Shown: positions 24,666 through 37,321, numbered from the stretch's first letter. The stretch is DNA of 64,000 nt from Bacillota bacterium (GCA_017656135.1 JACDOJ010000006.1:1-64000); one strand, 5' to 3'. Notes: a model not told the origin generated them from the sequence alone. A program made the numbers and translations.

Positions 24666-25946
24666 TTAAGGAGTTACGGTTAGAAGCTGTCTAACCTCTT
24701 CCGGGTAGTTGGCGATGAGCCAGATCTCATCCGGCGTCAATTCCATCTGGTTGTGCTGCCAGGCGTACTGCACCAAGCGCAGGGTTTCCTTGGGATCATC
24801 CACTTCAATTCCGAGCTGATCCAAAACGTACATCAGGCCCTTGGTGCCTCCGTACTCACCGGTGGTGATCACCCGGCCGATCCTTTTGACTTCGATCTCA
24901 CCGATACCCAATTCCTCTGGTCCGTAGAGCTCGTAGTTGTTACGGTCCTTGAGCATCCCGTCGGCGTGGATTCCGGACTCATGGGCGAAGGCATTGGCCC
25001 CGACCCCCACCTGATTGATGGCAATGGGCTGGCCGAAGGCATTGGCCACATAGTTGGCTATCTTCCAGGCCATCTTGAGGTTGACTTTGGGATCAAGGAT
25101 CCCTGAGTCCTTCAGGCCCCGGGACTTGGTCAAGGCCAAAATTACTGAAACCAAGTCGGCGTTGCCGGCCCGCTCGCCCATGCCATTGACAGTGGTGTTG
25201 ATGTAGGCGTCAACTCCGGCATCCACTGCACCCATGGCACCCTCCACGGAGTTAGCCACGGCGTAACCCAAGTCGTTATGACAGTGTAACTCAATCGGGA
25301 GCTGGACTGCTTTGGCCAAGCGATGGACGGAGTCGTAGATGGAAACAGTCCGGTCGTAACCGAGAGTATCGCAGTAGCGAATCCGATCGGCTCCGGCCTC
25401 TTTGGCGGCCAGAGCGAACTCAATGAGGTAATCCTCATCGTAGCGTTCATCGGTTCTGGAGGCGTCTTCGGCATTAACGCCCACCGTCTCGACCCCTTTT
25501 TCCTTGGCCAGGGCCACCGCCTCAGTCATCATTTTGATGACATCTGAGCGGGTCATCCGGCCGCCGAACTTGCCCTGGGTCATGATTTGTGAGGTCGAGA
25601 TGGAAAGATTCAAGTGCTTGAGTCGGGTATACTTCAGGGCAATTTCCACATCCTCGGCTTTAGCCCGACACCAACCGGAAAGAATTATCGGGGAAAGGAG
25701 GCCTTTCTCTTGCAAGCGGAGATTGGCTTCGATATAGTTCCTTTCGTGTTCAAGAGCCGGGAAGCCCATCTCACTCTGATGGATCCCCATTTGATTAAGG
25801 TAAATATTGACCATGGTTTTTTGTAGTTTGGATAAGCTGATGCGCGCGGTCTGAACCCCGTCCCGGTTTGTTACATCCATGATGTAAATGCGGTTTTTAC
25901 GGGGCTTTCCTTGATAACGCAACCCTTCGCTCCTTTTCTCCTCCAC
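24666..25946 (-). CDS. Homocitrate synthase family protein (Re-citrate synthase candidate)
   Basis: About 426 residues of the HMGL-like acyl transferase family. The TIM barrel starts IMDVTNRDGVQTAR; the metal ligands are in IELHCHNDLGYAVANS, and NTTVNGMGERAGNADL follows. The C-terminal third has the LeuA-like linker GVGANAFAHESGIHADG but no full allosteric domain. In several Clostridia this subgroup acts as Re-type citrate synthase. Here it leads an operon with an aconitase pair and an isocitrate-dehydrogenase-like enzyme, which fits that role; homocitrate synthesis is the main alternative. Start is GTG at 25946, after GGAGGAG. A strong promoter lies just upstream. Confidence 0.8.
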   Translation of the reverse strand: MEEKRSEGLRYQGKPRKNRIYIMDVTNRDGVQTARISLSKLQKTMVNIYLNQMGIHQSEMGFPALEHERNYIEANLRLQEKGLLSPIILSGWCRAKAEDVEIALKYTRLKHLNLSISTSQIMTQGKFGGRMTRSDVIKMMTEAVALAKEKGVETVGVNAEDASRTDERYDEDYLIEFALAAKEAGADRIRYCDTLGYDRTVSIYDSVHRLAKAVQLPIELHCHNDLGYAVANSVEGAMGAVDAGVDAYINTTVNGMGERAGNADLVSVILALTKSRGLKDSGILDPKVNLKMAWKIANYVANAFGQPIAINQVGVGANAFAHESGIHADGMLKDRNNYELYGPEELGIGEIEVKRIGRVITTGEYGGTKGLMYVLDQLGIEVDDPKETLRLVQYAWQHNQMELTPDEIWLIANYPEEVRQLLTVTP

Positions 25947-25977
25947 TGCTCCTCTCCTCCCACTAAATTTTAGAGAT

Positions 25978-26006
25978 ATACTACCATTAATGGCTGGTAC
26001 TGTCAA
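25978..26006 (-). promoter_or_regulatory. Sigma-A promoter of the citrate/2-oxoglutarate operon
   Basis: Minus strand: perfect -35 TTGACA (26001-26006), 17-base spacer, -10 TAGTAT (25978-25983). The transcript would start near 25971, leaving only about 25 bases before the GTG start, so no riboswitch or T-box fits in this leader. Confidence 0.85.
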
Positions 26007-26022
26007 TTATAGTAATAGTTAA

Positions 26023-26044
26023 GAGGGAGAACCCTGTCTCCCTC
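26023..26044 (-). terminator. Hairpin after gatB (weak terminator)
   Basis: Perfect stem GAGGGAGA (26023-26030) / TCTCCCTC (26037-26044), 6-base loop, followed on the minus strand by TTAACTATT, a poor T-run. It lies 47 bases past the gatB stop and just before the next promoter. Confidence 0.5.
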
Positions 26045-26091
26045 CGTAGGCTTTCTGAAACCTTTCTTTGTCTCGATTGCTTCAACTCCAG

Positions 26092-27534
26092 CTACTGCAG
26101 CTTCTTTCTGAGGAGCTCGTTAACCAGCTTCGGATTGGCCCGGCCTTTAGTGGCTTTCATAACTTGACCCACCAGAAAGCCAATGGCCCGGTCCTTACCA
26201 TTGCGGAAATCCTCTACCGACTGCGGGTTGGCGGCGATAACCTCGGCGACCACCTTCTCCAGCTCTGCGGTATCACTGATTTGGGCCAGACCCTTCTCCT
26301 TGACGATGTCATCCGGGTCTTTGCCGGTTTTGAAGCTCTCCTCCAGAACTGTTTTGGCCGCTGTGTTGCTGATGGTCCCTTTGTCCACCAGTTTAATGAC
26401 CCTGGCCAGAACCTCCGGGGTCACCTTAGACTCGGTGATCGCCTGGCCGCTTTCTTTCAAGAGCCTGGTCAGCTCGCCCATGACCCAATTGCTGACAGTC
26501 TTGGGATCGTTGTGGAGCTTGACGGTAGCCTCAAAGAACTCAGCCATATCACGGTTGGAGATGATCAGTTCCGTGTCGTACTCCGGCAGGCCGTACTCAT
26601 GGACGAAACGCTGCCACTTGGCCTCAGGCAGCTCCGGCAGCCTCTCCCTGACCTTCTCGATCCACTCCGTGGAGATGACCACAGGAACCAGGTCCGGCTC
26701 CGGGAAGTACCGGTAGTCGTTGGCCTCCTCCTTGCTGCGCATAGAGTGAGTCCGGCCGGTGCTCTCGTCCCAGTGCCGGGTCTCCTGAATCACCTTTTCA
26801 CCCCTATCGAGCAGCTTAGCCTGACGCTTCTCCTCGTACTCCAAAGCCTTCTGCACCGCCCGGAAGGAGTTGAGGTTCTTCAGCTCCACTTTGGTTCCGA
26901 ATTTATCGCTGCCCACCGGCCTGATGGAGATATTAGCGTCGCAGCGGAGCGAGCCCTCCTCCATCTTACAGTCAGAAACCCCGGTGTACTGCAGGATATT
27001 CTTCAAGGTAGTTAAGTAGGCGTAGGCCTCGGCCGGAGAACGCATATCCGGCTCAGAAACGATCTCGATCAAAGGAATACCGGTCCGGTTGTAGTCCTCT
27101 AAAGAATACTCTGAGCCTAGGATGTTGTCTCCGGAGTGTACGCTCTTACCCGCCTCCTCCTCCAGGTGGATTCGGGTAATCCCGATCTTCTTGGTCTTCC
27201 CGTCCACGTGGATGGTGACGTAACCGTTCCGGGCCAGAGGCAGATCGTACTGGGAGATCTGGTAGGCCTTGGGTAGATCCGGGTAAAAGTAGTTCTTTCG
27301 GTCAAACTTATTATACGGCTGTATCTCACAGTTCAAAGCCAGGGCCGCCTCGATGGCATACTCCACAGCCTGTTTGTTTAGGACCGGGAGCACCCCAGGC
27401 AGTCCCAAGCAGATCGGGCAGACCTGGGTGTTGGGTTCGGCCCCAAAAGTTGTGGAGCAATCACAAAAGAGTTTGGATTTTGTTCGGAGCTCGGCGTGAA
27501 CCTCCAGGCCGATGATGGTTTCATACTTACTCAC
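26092..27534 (-). CDS. gatB: Asp-tRNA(Asn)/Glu-tRNA(Gln) amidotransferase subunit B
   Basis: About 480 residues. GatB carries the kinase and tRNA-binding part of GatCAB. Visible: IGLEVHAEL at the start, [13 protein letters not shown], the Cys-type metal site near [41 protein letters not shown], and [20 protein letters not shown]-terminal YqeY-like tail domain follows from about residue 330. The GTG at 27534 overlaps the end of gatA by 8 bases with AAGGAGGT upstream. With gatA, gatC and a single gltX, it supports Gln-tRNA made by amidation. Confidence 0.97.
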   Translation of the reverse strand: MSKYETIIGLEVHAELRTKSKLFCDCSTTFGAEPNTQVCPICLGLPGVLPVLNKQAVEYAIEAALALNCEIQPYNKFDRKNYFYPDLPKAYQISQYDLPLARNGYVTIHVDGKTKKIGITRIHLEEEAGKSVHSGDNILGSEYSLEDYNRTGIPLIEIVSEPDMRSPAEAYAYLTTLKNILQYTGVSDCKMEEGSLRCDANISIRPVGSDKFGTKVELKNLNSFRAVQKALEYEEKRQAKLLDRGEKVIQETRHWDESTGRTHSMRSKEEANDYRYFPEPDLVPVVISTEWIEKVRERLPELPEAKWQRFVHEYGLPEYDTELIISNRDMAEFFEATVKLHNDPKTVSNWVMGELTRLLKESGQAITESKVTPEVLARVIKLVDKGTISNTAAKTVLEESFKTGKDPDDIVKEKGLAQISDTAELEKVVAEVIAANPQSVEDFRNGKDRAIGFLVGQVMKATKGRANPKLVNELLRKKLQ

Positions 27535-29014
27535 AGGCAGCACCTCCTTTTTCCGGCAGCTTGGGCCGTCTTTCTCTGGCACCGGTCAGCTTCTCCACAG
27601 CATAGGCCACATGGAGGATGGTGCCTTCACCGAAGGCCGGTCCCATAATCTGAAAGCCCACCGGCAGACCTGCTTCTGTATAGCCGCAGGGAACCGAAAT
27701 CGCCGGAATGGCTGCCATATTCGCCGGCAAGGTGAACATATCCGACAGGTACATGCTCATCGGGTCATCGATCTTGTCTCCCATTTTGAAAGCCGGGGTG
27801 GGAGTGGTGGAGCTGACGATCACATCCACTTCCTCGAAGGCCTTCTGGAAGTCTTGGACAATCAGAGTCCGGACCTTTTGGGCCTTCAAATAGTAGGCAT
27901 CATAGTAGCCCGAACTTAAGGCGTAGGTGCCCAGCATGATCCGGCGTTTCACCTCGGGACCAAAGCCCTCACTGCGGGTCTTTTTATACATGGTCAAAAC
28001 ATCCGGCGCGGTTTCGCTGCGGTATCCGTAGCGGACACCGTCGTACCGGGCCAAGTTAGAACTGGCCTCCGCCGGAGCAATGATATAGTAGGTAGCTAAG
28101 GCGGCATCGGTATGCGGCAGAGAGATCTCCTTGACCTCAGCACCGGCCTCCTCCAGCTTCTGGACGGTCTCCATAACCTTGGTTTTAACCTCGGGATCGA
28201 TGCCTTCCACGAAATACTCCTTGGGCAGGCCTATCTTGAGTCCTTTGACATCTTCCTTCAAAAACTTGGTATAGTCAGGTACCTCCTTGTTAACGGAGGT
28301 GGAATCCATGGGATCATGACCGGCGATGGCGGTGAGAACCAAGGCGGCATCGGTGACGTCCTTGGTTATAGGACCGATCTGGTCCAAGGAGGAGGCGAAG
28401 GCCACCAACCCGTAGCGGGAAACCCGGCCGTAGGTGGGTTTCAGACCGACCACACCACAAAAAGCCGCCGGCTGCCGGATGGACCCGCCGGTGTCAGAGC
28501 CCAAGGTGAAAATGGCCTCATCAGCCGCCACAGCCGCCGCGGAACCGCCACTGGAACCGCCGGGGACCCGCTCTAAGTCCCAGGGGTTGGCGGTGTTAAA
28601 GAAGGCACTGTTTTCGGTGGATGAACCCATGGCGAACTCGTCCATGTTCAACTTACCTAAAAGCGGCGACATGGACTTGATCAGCTTCTCATAGACCGTG
28701 CTGTCATAAGGGGAGATGTAATTCTCCAGCATCTTGGATGAACAGGTGGTCCTGATTCCTTTAGTATTCAGGTTATCCTTGAGGCCCATAGGAATGCCGG
28801 CCAATTCTGGCAGATCAGACCCTTGTGCAAGCTGTGCATCCACGGCCTTGGCCATGGACTTGGCTACCTCCGCGGTAACCGTGACGTACGCTTTGATCAC
28901 CGAATCCAAGCTGTCAATCCGTTCCAGCACCGAGTCGGTGATCTCAGCGGCGCTGACTTCCTTGCGTCGGAGCATGTCCCGGAGTTCATGGGCGGTATAT
29001 TGATAAAGACTCAA
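27527..29014 (-). CDS. gatA: Asp-tRNA(Asn)/Glu-tRNA(Gln) amidotransferase subunit A
   Basis: A 495-residue amidase-signature protein, the glutaminase subunit. The catalytic Lys lies in [10 protein letters not shown], and the two serines lie in [13 protein letters not shown] and [14 protein letters not shown]-terminal [13 protein letters not shown] and [10 protein letters not shown] are standard. It begins with TTG, 7 bases after GGAGGAG. It is placed between gatC and gatB. Ammonia released here is channelled to GatB. Confidence 0.97.
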   Translation of the reverse strand: MSLYQYTAHELRDMLRRKEVSAAEITDSVLERIDSLDSVIKAYVTVTAEVAKSMAKAVDAQLAQGSDLPELAGIPMGLKDNLNTKGIRTTCSSKMLENYISPYDSTVYEKLIKSMSPLLGKLNMDEFAMGSSTENSAFFNTANPWDLERVPGGSSGGSAAAVAADEAIFTLGSDTGGSIRQPAAFCGVVGLKPTYGRVSRYGLVAFASSLDQIGPITKDVTDAALVLTAIAGHDPMDSTSVNKEVPDYTKFLKEDVKGLKIGLPKEYFVEGIDPEVKTKVMETVQKLEEAGAEVKEISLPHTDAALATYYIIAPAEASSNLARYDGVRYGYRSETAPDVLTMYKKTRSEGFGPEVKRRIMLGTYALSSGYYDAYYLKAQKVRTLIVQDFQKAFEEVDVIVSSTTPTPAFKMGDKIDDPMSMYLSDMFTLPANMAAIPAISVPCGYTEAGLPVGFQIMGPAFGEGTILHVAYAVEKLTGARERRPKLPEKGGAACE

Positions 29015-29028
29015 CTCGACTCCTCCTT

Positions 29029-31945
<2,917 letters not shown>

Positions 31946-33616
31946 CTATAGCTGCACCTCCTGTACTGCCCTTCCCAAAGGCGGAACCACCTGTTTCTTG
32001 CGGGAAAGGACTCCTGGGAGAAAAACTCTCTTATTCTGAACTGGGTAGCCGAAGGCCTTTTCCACTACATGAACGGCGGGACCGCTTACCAGAAGTTCGC
32101 TACCGTGCTTGAAGAGATCGGTCACCATGAGCAGGAACAAGTCTAGACCGTTATTCTTCCGGTACGCTTCCATTTCCTCTAAAACCTGGCCGCTCCTTTC
32201 CAAAAACCGATCCAGATTAACTGTTTCCACCTGGGCCACTCCTACTTGGAAACCCTCACCAAAAGTATATTGCTTGAGGTCCTCGGTGATCATCTCCGCC
32301 GGGGTCAGACTCTCCAGGTCGGTTCCGGCCTCAAGCAATTCCCGGCCAAAGGCCTCGATATCTGTTATACCGCTGATACCGGCTAAACGTTCGGCCACCC
32401 GCTTATCTTTTTCCGTGGTGGTCGGGGACTTAAACAAAAGGGTATCACTTAAAACCGCCCCCAAAAGCAGGCCGGCAATCTCCGGGGACATCAGCACTTT
32501 TTCCTCCCTGAAGGCCTCCGCCACCAAAGTTGCCGTGCTGCCCACGGGTTCATTACGGAAGTAGATGGGGTTGACGGTCTGAACGTCTCCTAAGCGGTGG
32601 TGGTCAATGACCTCCAGGATTTCAGTCTGAGAGAGCCCCTCAACCGACTGGCTCTCCTCATTGTGATCCACCAGAATCACCTTTTTGGCCGGTCCTGCCA
32701 GAAGGCTGCCCCGGTTGATCAAGCCGACCAACCGGTTGTTTTCATCCACCACCGGGTAGTTGCGGTGCTTGTACTTAACCATGCGCTCCCTGACCTCATC
32801 CAGGAGGTCAGTAGGTTTAAAGGTCAAAACCTCCCTGTTCATGGTGGTGCTCACCGGAAGGCTCATGGTGATCCGTCTGGCCACCATGTAGGTATCCAGA
32901 GGTGAAGAGATAATGAAAACACCCCTCTCCTTGGCCTTGGCCAAAACCTTCTGGGAGACGGGGAAACCACCGGTGATAATCAGGCAGGCACAGCCGGCCT
33001 CAATCGCCGCTTCCTGAGCGTTTTCCCGGTCTCCGATGAGCAGGATATCTCCTTGGGAGAAGTAGGTAGCCATGCTCTCCGGGCTCATCGCTCCGATGAG
33101 CACCCGGCCGGGTAAGATCTGCTGCAGGACCTTATCGCCAGTCGGGGTCAGGAGCCTGCCCTCAACGGCGGTGACCAGGTTTTTGATTTTCAAAGGGGTT
33201 TCACTGAGCCTGAGGTGATCCTCGGCAAAATACTTCTTGGCCACATCCCCGACGGTCACAATGCCGACCAGGCGCATATCCTCCTCAACCACTGGAACAG
33301 CCCGGAGCTCTTTCTCTCTGATGAACTTGCCGATATCAATCAAAGGGGTGTTTGGGTGAACATGCGGGACACTCCGCTGCATGACGTCACCGACTCGGCC
33401 CCAGAGATCAGGAACAAAATCGGGGGGATCAAAACCGAATCTATCCAGGACGAACTCGGTCTCAGAATTAATTGGTCCGAGCCTGCCCGGCTTGGCATAG
33501 AGTTCAACTCCGTCCCGGCGCCAGACGGCGTTTTTCAGGTGACTATAGGCAATTGCTGAAGCGATGGAATCTGTATCAGGATTTTTGTGTCCAATGACCC
33601 ATACCTGGTTGCTCAA
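31946..33616 (-). CDS. Manganese-dependent inorganic pyrophosphatase with CBS and DRTGG domains
   Basis: A 556-residue family II pyrophosphatase. The DHH part opens WVIGHKNPDTDSIASAIAYS; two CBS motifs flank a DRTGG domain at about 70-300 (VPVVEEDMRLVGIVTVGDVAKKY and YPVVDENNRLVGLINRGSL); the second DHH half has LVDHNEESQSVEG and IDHHRLGD, with a DHHA2 domain to the end. The long CBS-DRTGG form is known from Clostridia and is controlled by adenine nucleotides. It hydrolyses pyrophosphate from biosynthesis. A short gap separates it from pcrA. Confidence 0.93.
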   Translation of the reverse strand: MSNQVWVIGHKNPDTDSIASAIAYSHLKNAVWRRDGVELYAKPGRLGPINSETEFVLDRFGFDPPDFVPDLWGRVGDVMQRSVPHVHPNTPLIDIGKFIREKELRAVPVVEEDMRLVGIVTVGDVAKKYFAEDHLRLSETPLKIKNLVTAVEGRLLTPTGDKVLQQILPGRVLIGAMSPESMATYFSQGDILLIGDRENAQEAAIEAGCACLIITGGFPVSQKVLAKAKERGVFIISSPLDTYMVARRITMSLPVSTTMNREVLTFKPTDLLDEVRERMVKYKHRNYPVVDENNRLVGLINRGSLLAGPAKKVILVDHNEESQSVEGLSQTEILEVIDHHRLGDVQTVNPIYFRNEPVGSTATLVAEAFREEKVLMSPEIAGLLLGAVLSDTLLFKSPTTTEKDKRVAERLAGISGITDIEAFGRELLEAGTDLESLTPAEMITEDLKQYTFGEGFQVGVAQVETVNLDRFLERSGQVLEEMEAYRKNNGLDLFLLMVTDLFKHGSELLVSGPAVHVVEKAFGYPVQNKRVFLPGVLSRKKQVVPPLGRAVQEVQL

Positions 33617-33632
33617 AGTGGAAACCTCCTTG

Positions 33633-35822
33633 TTAGTTCACATTCTTCAACGGCGCAAACCCAGCCAAAAGCTTCTTCACACCTTCTCCTGGAAAGGCGA
33701 CCACCAGCACGGCATCAGGACCTTGTCCATCCACCTTGACCACGGTCCCGGTTCCCCACTTGGTGTGAACCACTTTCTGCCCAGGGACGAAACCGGCTGG
33801 TTGAGAGGTGGGTTTCCGATAGATAGACTGGCCGGCAGCGGCTCTCGGCTCAGGTTTGGCTGAGGATTTCACACTAATCCTGCCACCTAGAGCCGGGGAC
33901 CTGATCTCCTCTTTAAGCTCCCCGGGAATCTCCTCTAAAAACCGAGAAGGCAGGCGGTTCTCAGTCGTGCCAAAAATCGTGCGTCGGCCGGCGCTGGTCA
34001 AATAGAGGCGTTCCTGGGCTCTGGTAACCCCGACGTAACAGAGCCGGCGCTCCTCTTCCAGCTGCTCCATCTCCCAGATCGACCGGGCGTGGGGAAAAAT
34101 TCCCTCCTCCAGGCCGGCCAAAAAAACCACCGGAAACTCCAACCCTTTGGCACTGTGCAAAGTCATCAGGGTCACGGAATCATCGCCTTCATCATAGGTA
34201 TCAGGATCTGAAAGCAGGGCCAGCTGCTCCAAGAACAGGCCGACGCCCTCTCCGGGCAGCTCTCGGTCGTACTGCTGGGTGGCAGAGAGAAACTCGCTGA
34301 TATTCTCCAGCCGACCTTTAGCATGCTCATCTTTGGTCTGTTGCAACTCCGCCCGGTAGCCGGAAAGCTCCAAGAGCTCCTCAACCAAAGAGGTCAGCGG
34401 GGTCTCCTCTTGTTTGGCCCGGAGTTGTTCCATGAAGGTCACAAACTCCACCAACTTCTGCTGGGTCCGACCTGGAAAGTCCACCTTACCCTTGGCGATA
34501 TCCAACAGGGCATCGTAGACGCTCTGACCTCTTTCAGCGGCGAGCTGTTCCAGCTTGGCGTAGGTGGCAGCACCGATGCCACGTTTGGGAACATTGATGA
34601 TCCTCTGCAAACTGATGTTATCGGCCGGGTTGTAGATGACCCGGAGATAGGCGATTATATCCTTGATCTCCTTGCGGTCGTAAAAGCGCAAGGAGCCGAC
34701 CACTTGGTACGGGATCCCGGCGTAGAGAAAAGCCTCCTCGAAGGGGCGGGACTGGGCGTTGGTCCGGTAGAGGATGGCCATATCCTGATTACGGTAGCCT
34801 TCCCGCTGCAGTTTGGCGATCTCCTCCACGACATACCTGGCTTCATCCCGTTCATCGGCTGCCCAGTACACTTTGATAGGTTCGCCCCGGCCTCGGTCGG
34901 TCCAGAGTTTTTTATCGGTCCGGGCGATATTGTACTGGATGAGGCTGTTGGCGGCATCCAGAATGGTGCCGGTGGAGCGGTAGTTCTGCTCCAGCTTGAT
35001 GACTTTGGCATCAGGGTAATCCCGTTCAAAGGCGAGAATGTTTTCGATGTCCGCTCCCCGCCAGCCGTAGATACTCTGGTTGTCGTCACCGACCACACAG
35101 AGGTTGCGGTACTTGGCGGCCAGGAGCTTGACCAGCTCATACTGGGCCTTGTTGGTATCCTGGTACTCATCGACCAAGAGGTACCGGAAACGCTCCTGGT
35201 AGTAGTCGAGAACATAAGGCTGTTCCTTGAAGAGCAGGGTGGTTTCCATAATTAAGTCATCGAAGTCCAGGGCTTTGTTCTCCTTGAGCCGCTCTTGGTA
35301 CCGCTTGTACACCCGCTCGACCTGCTGTTCCCAGAAGTCTCCCGCCTGGGAGCTGTACTCCTCGGGGGTCTTCAGCTCGTTTTTGGCCTTGCTGATGGCC
35401 TCGAGAAGACTGCGGGGCGGGAAGTTCTTGTCGTTGATATTCAGTTCTTTTAACACCTCTTTGACCAAAGCAATCTGATCAGAGCTGTCGTAGATGACAA
35501 AATGGGGGTCGAGGCCGTTTTTGGCCCCGTCTGCCCGCAAGATCCGGACACAGGCTGAGTGGAAGGTGCTGACCCAAATCCGCTCGGCTGAGTAGCCCAA
35601 AAGCTTTTCCACTCGTTCTTTCATTTCCCCGGCTGCTTTGTTGGTGAAAGTGACAGCCAGGATGTTGGCAGGGCTGACCCCTCGCTCAGCGATGAGGTAG
35701 GCGATCCGGTGAGTCAAAACTCTGGTCTTGCCTGACCCGGCCCCTGCCAAAACCAGTAGGGGACCGTCGCCGTAGGTCACTGCTTCCTTTTGCTGTGGAT
35801 TTAGGTTACTCAATATCTCCAT
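33633..35822 (-). CDS. pcrA: UvrD/PcrA-type 3'-5' DNA helicase
   Basis: About 729 residues of superfamily 1A. Motif I is LAGAGSGKTRVLTHR, Ia is AVTFTNKAAGEMKERV, II is LLVDEYQDTN, III is VVGDDNQSIYGWRGA, IV is LEQNYRST, V is VTLMTLHSAKGLEFPVVFL and VI is YVGVTRAQERLYLT. The C-terminus has a PcrA/UvrD Tudor-like end (GQKVVHTKWGTGTVVKVDG). It works in repair, plasmid replication and removal of RecA. The start at 35822 has only a weak ribosome site (GGGAG 14 bases away). It leads the lepB-ligA-gat unit. Confidence 0.95.
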   Translation of the reverse strand: MEILSNLNPQQKEAVTYGDGPLLVLAGAGSGKTRVLTHRIAYLIAERGVSPANILAVTFTNKAAGEMKERVEKLLGYSAERIWVSTFHSACVRILRADGAKNGLDPHFVIYDSSDQIALVKEVLKELNINDKNFPPRSLLEAISKAKNELKTPEEYSSQAGDFWEQQVERVYKRYQERLKENKALDFDDLIMETTLLFKEQPYVLDYYQERFRYLLVDEYQDTNKAQYELVKLLAAKYRNLCVVGDDNQSIYGWRGADIENILAFERDYPDAKVIKLEQNYRSTGTILDAANSLIQYNIARTDKKLWTDRGRGEPIKVYWAADERDEARYVVEEIAKLQREGYRNQDMAILYRTNAQSRPFEEAFLYAGIPYQVVGSLRFYDRKEIKDIIAYLRVIYNPADNISLQRIINVPKRGIGAATYAKLEQLAAERGQSVYDALLDIAKGKVDFPGRTQQKLVEFVTFMEQLRAKQEETPLTSLVEELLELSGYRAELQQTKDEHAKGRLENISEFLSATQQYDRELPGEGVGLFLEQLALLSDPDTYDEGDDSVTLMTLHSAKGLEFPVVFLAGLEEGIFPHARSIWEMEQLEEERRLCYVGVTRAQERLYLTSAGRRTIFGTTENRLPSRFLEEIPGELKEEIRSPALGGRISVKSSAKPEPRAAAGQSIYRKPTSQPAGFVPGQKVVHTKWGTGTVVKVDGQGPDAVLVVAFPGEGVKKLLAGFAPLKNVN

Positions 35823-35922
35823 AAAAAACAAAAACTCCCAAAAGATATTCTGAAGAGCATATTTGGTTTGTATTCTCCTTTTTGGCCTCCTACTCCTCCG
35901 GCAGATTTTTCTGGAGAATGCT

Positions 35923-35931
35923 ATTTTACCA
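35923..35931 (-). promoter_or_regulatory. Extended -10 promoter candidate for the pcrA unit
   Basis: Minus strand TGGTAAAAT: extended -10 TGn followed by TAAAAT (35923-35928). The -35 region (CTGTCA, 17 bases upstream) is poor and lies inside the fbp terminator. It is the only promoter-like site in the gap before pcrA. Confidence 0.4.
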
Positions 35932-35933
35932 TA

Positions 35934-35980
35934 TAAAAAGGCTGCTGACAGTACTCTCAAGAGTACTTGGTCAACAGCCT
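35934..35980 (-). terminator. Terminator after fbp
   Basis: Long stem 35939-35956 / 35961-35980 with loop TCAA. The core GTACTC/GAGTAC pairs perfectly and the lower part AGGCTG(C/T)TGAC pairs with small defects. The minus strand continues TTTTTAT. It ends fbp transcription 29 bases past its stop. Confidence 0.8.
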
Positions 35981-36008
35981 ATCTTTCAAATACGCTCTCA
36001 CACAATTC

Positions 36009-37106
36009 CTATTCCACCGGGACGAACCGGTCCTTGAGCCTCTCCATCACCTGAGGCATGGTGGTGTATTCCATCTGATCCAGAGGGAGCCGGTGCGGTT
36101 CAAAAGGACCCATGCGGCGCATATAATCCGCTACCTGCATCGCATACTCCCTTGCCGTCTGGAAGCTGGGATCAGCGAACATATCCCTAGGACCGATAAG
36201 TTTGCCGTTGCAGAGCTGATATCCATAGCAAACCACCCGGGGCGGCCCGTCGAACCGGCTCGGAGTATCCTCTTCAAAGGAGACCGGCATCAGAGGACCG
36301 TAGTGAGAACCTCGCATCCACCCGGCCACCAAGTGTGGGTATCCAAAGGGTTCTAAGGCCTCCCCCACGGCCGGCAAGCCGCTCTGGCAGCGCACCATTA
36401 GAACAGGGTCGTCTTTACCGACATAACGGCCGGCCATGAGGTTCAAGCGCTGGGTAGAGGTGACAGCCACCGACTCAAAGCTCCCTTTCTTATATACGTT
36501 TTTAACCACAAACCGGTCCGGGGCCCCGATGAAGAGCAGAAGATCATAAAGCTCCTCCGGAGTCCGGAACCGGGCCTTCTTATGCTCGATGAGATCTAAA
36601 ACCTCAAACTCGAAACCATCATGCATCTTAGGATCGATGACCAAACCTGGAGTATTAAAGGGGTCAGCGAACATCTTGTAAAGCGGCAAGTTCCACGCTC
36701 CCGGCTCGGTCTTGTCGGCCAGGAAGATCAGGATAGGCTCACTCTTTCGCTCTTCAATGGTGAACTCGGCGATGCCCGGGCCCATACCCCGGATGTTACC
36801 GCTGAAGGCATCGCTTAAAAGGTCCTGACCGGCTCCATAGAGCTTGAGCTCCTTGGCCAGTTCAGTGGTAGCCTCAAAGGTCTCCCAGGCCAGGCGGTGA
36901 ATGGCCTCCTCATCAACTTTGCCGTTATGGGTAAGGATCAAAGCCAGGTCATCGCCGACCTTGGCTAGGTCGAAATCGATTATCAAACCCTCCTGCTGGG
37001 CTTCGATCAGTCGCTCCTCGGCAATATCAAAAGAATCCGGGTGGACCGCCGAGTGACCGACAAACCCACCAGTATCAGCCTTAATAACGGATACAGTAAT
37101 GCTCAT
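36009..37106 (-). CDS. fbp: Fructose-1,6-bisphosphate aldolase/phosphatase
   Basis: A 365-residue bifunctional enzyme (class V FBPase) that makes fructose-6-phosphate from triose phosphates, a one-way gluconeogenic step. It begins ITVSVIKADTGGFVGHSAVHP, has the metal-binding GDDLALILTHN-x-GKVDEEAIH, the Schiff-base Lys/Tyr region, and PSRFDGPPRVVCYGYQLCNG. This enzyme is typical of archaea and deep-branching, often autotrophic or thermophilic, bacteria. The ATG at 37106 has GGAGGA 7 bases upstream. The leader upstream holds a terminator with a possible competing structure. Confidence 0.95.
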   Translation of the reverse strand: MSITVSVIKADTGGFVGHSAVHPDSFDIAEERLIEAQQEGLIIDFDLAKVGDDLALILTHNGKVDEEAIHRLAWETFEATTELAKELKLYGAGQDLLSDAFSGNIRGMGPGIAEFTIEERKSEPILIFLADKTEPGAWNLPLYKMFADPFNTPGLVIDPKMHDGFEFEVLDLIEHKKARFRTPEELYDLLLFIGAPDRFVVKNVYKKGSFESVAVTSTQRLNLMAGRYVGKDDPVLMVRCQSGLPAVGEALEPFGYPHLVAGWMRGSHYGPLMPVSFEEDTPSRFDGPPRVVCYGYQLCNGKLIGPRDMFADPSFQTAREYAMQVADYMRRMGPFEPHRLPLDQMEYTTMPQVMERLKDRFVPVE

Positions 37107-37153
37107 ATACATCCTCCTTCTTCCTTGAGATTTCGCCTTGATGGGTTTCGACT

Positions 37154-37250
37154 AAAAAAGAAAACTAGCCATACCACCTCCATCTTGGATATCCAAGAGG
37201 GGTGAGTAATGGCTAGCCAGATTCGTCGATAAACCTGGGAGGCATTACTC
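37154..37250 (-). promoter_or_regulatory. Putative transcription attenuator upstream of fbp
   Basis: Minus strand: a long terminator hairpin (37165-37216; outer stem CTAGCCAT/ATGGCTAG, inner palindrome TTGGATATCCAA) runs into TTTTCTTTTTT (37154-37164). Upstream, GAGTAATG (from 37243-37250) can pair perfectly over 8 bases with CATTACTC (from 37204-37211), which lies in the terminator's 5' arm, so the two folds exclude each other. It lies 106 bases past the phospholipase stop and about 50 bases before the fbp start, with no clear promoter between the hairpin and fbp. It may be only the phospholipase terminator, but the competing arm suggests regulated read-through. No known riboswitch class is recognised. 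Confidence 0.5.
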
Positions 37251-37321
37251 CAGCCCGTTATTACTTTTTACTTAGTCTATATTTCGCGGATCGAAGAAAC
37301 ATTCCTTCTAATTTTATTTTA

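Noticed and set aside
24666-25946. Calling the synthase leuA (2-isopropylmalate synthase) with leuCD and leuB
   Set aside because: The dehydrogenase has the RENTE loop of isocitrate/homoisocitrate enzymes, not the IPMDH loop, and the synthase lacks the full LeuA regulatory domain.
37201-37260. Known riboswitch (purine, THF, ZTP, c-di-GMP) before fbp
   Set aside because: None of the conserved core bases of these classes could be matched, so only an unclassified attenuator is proposed.
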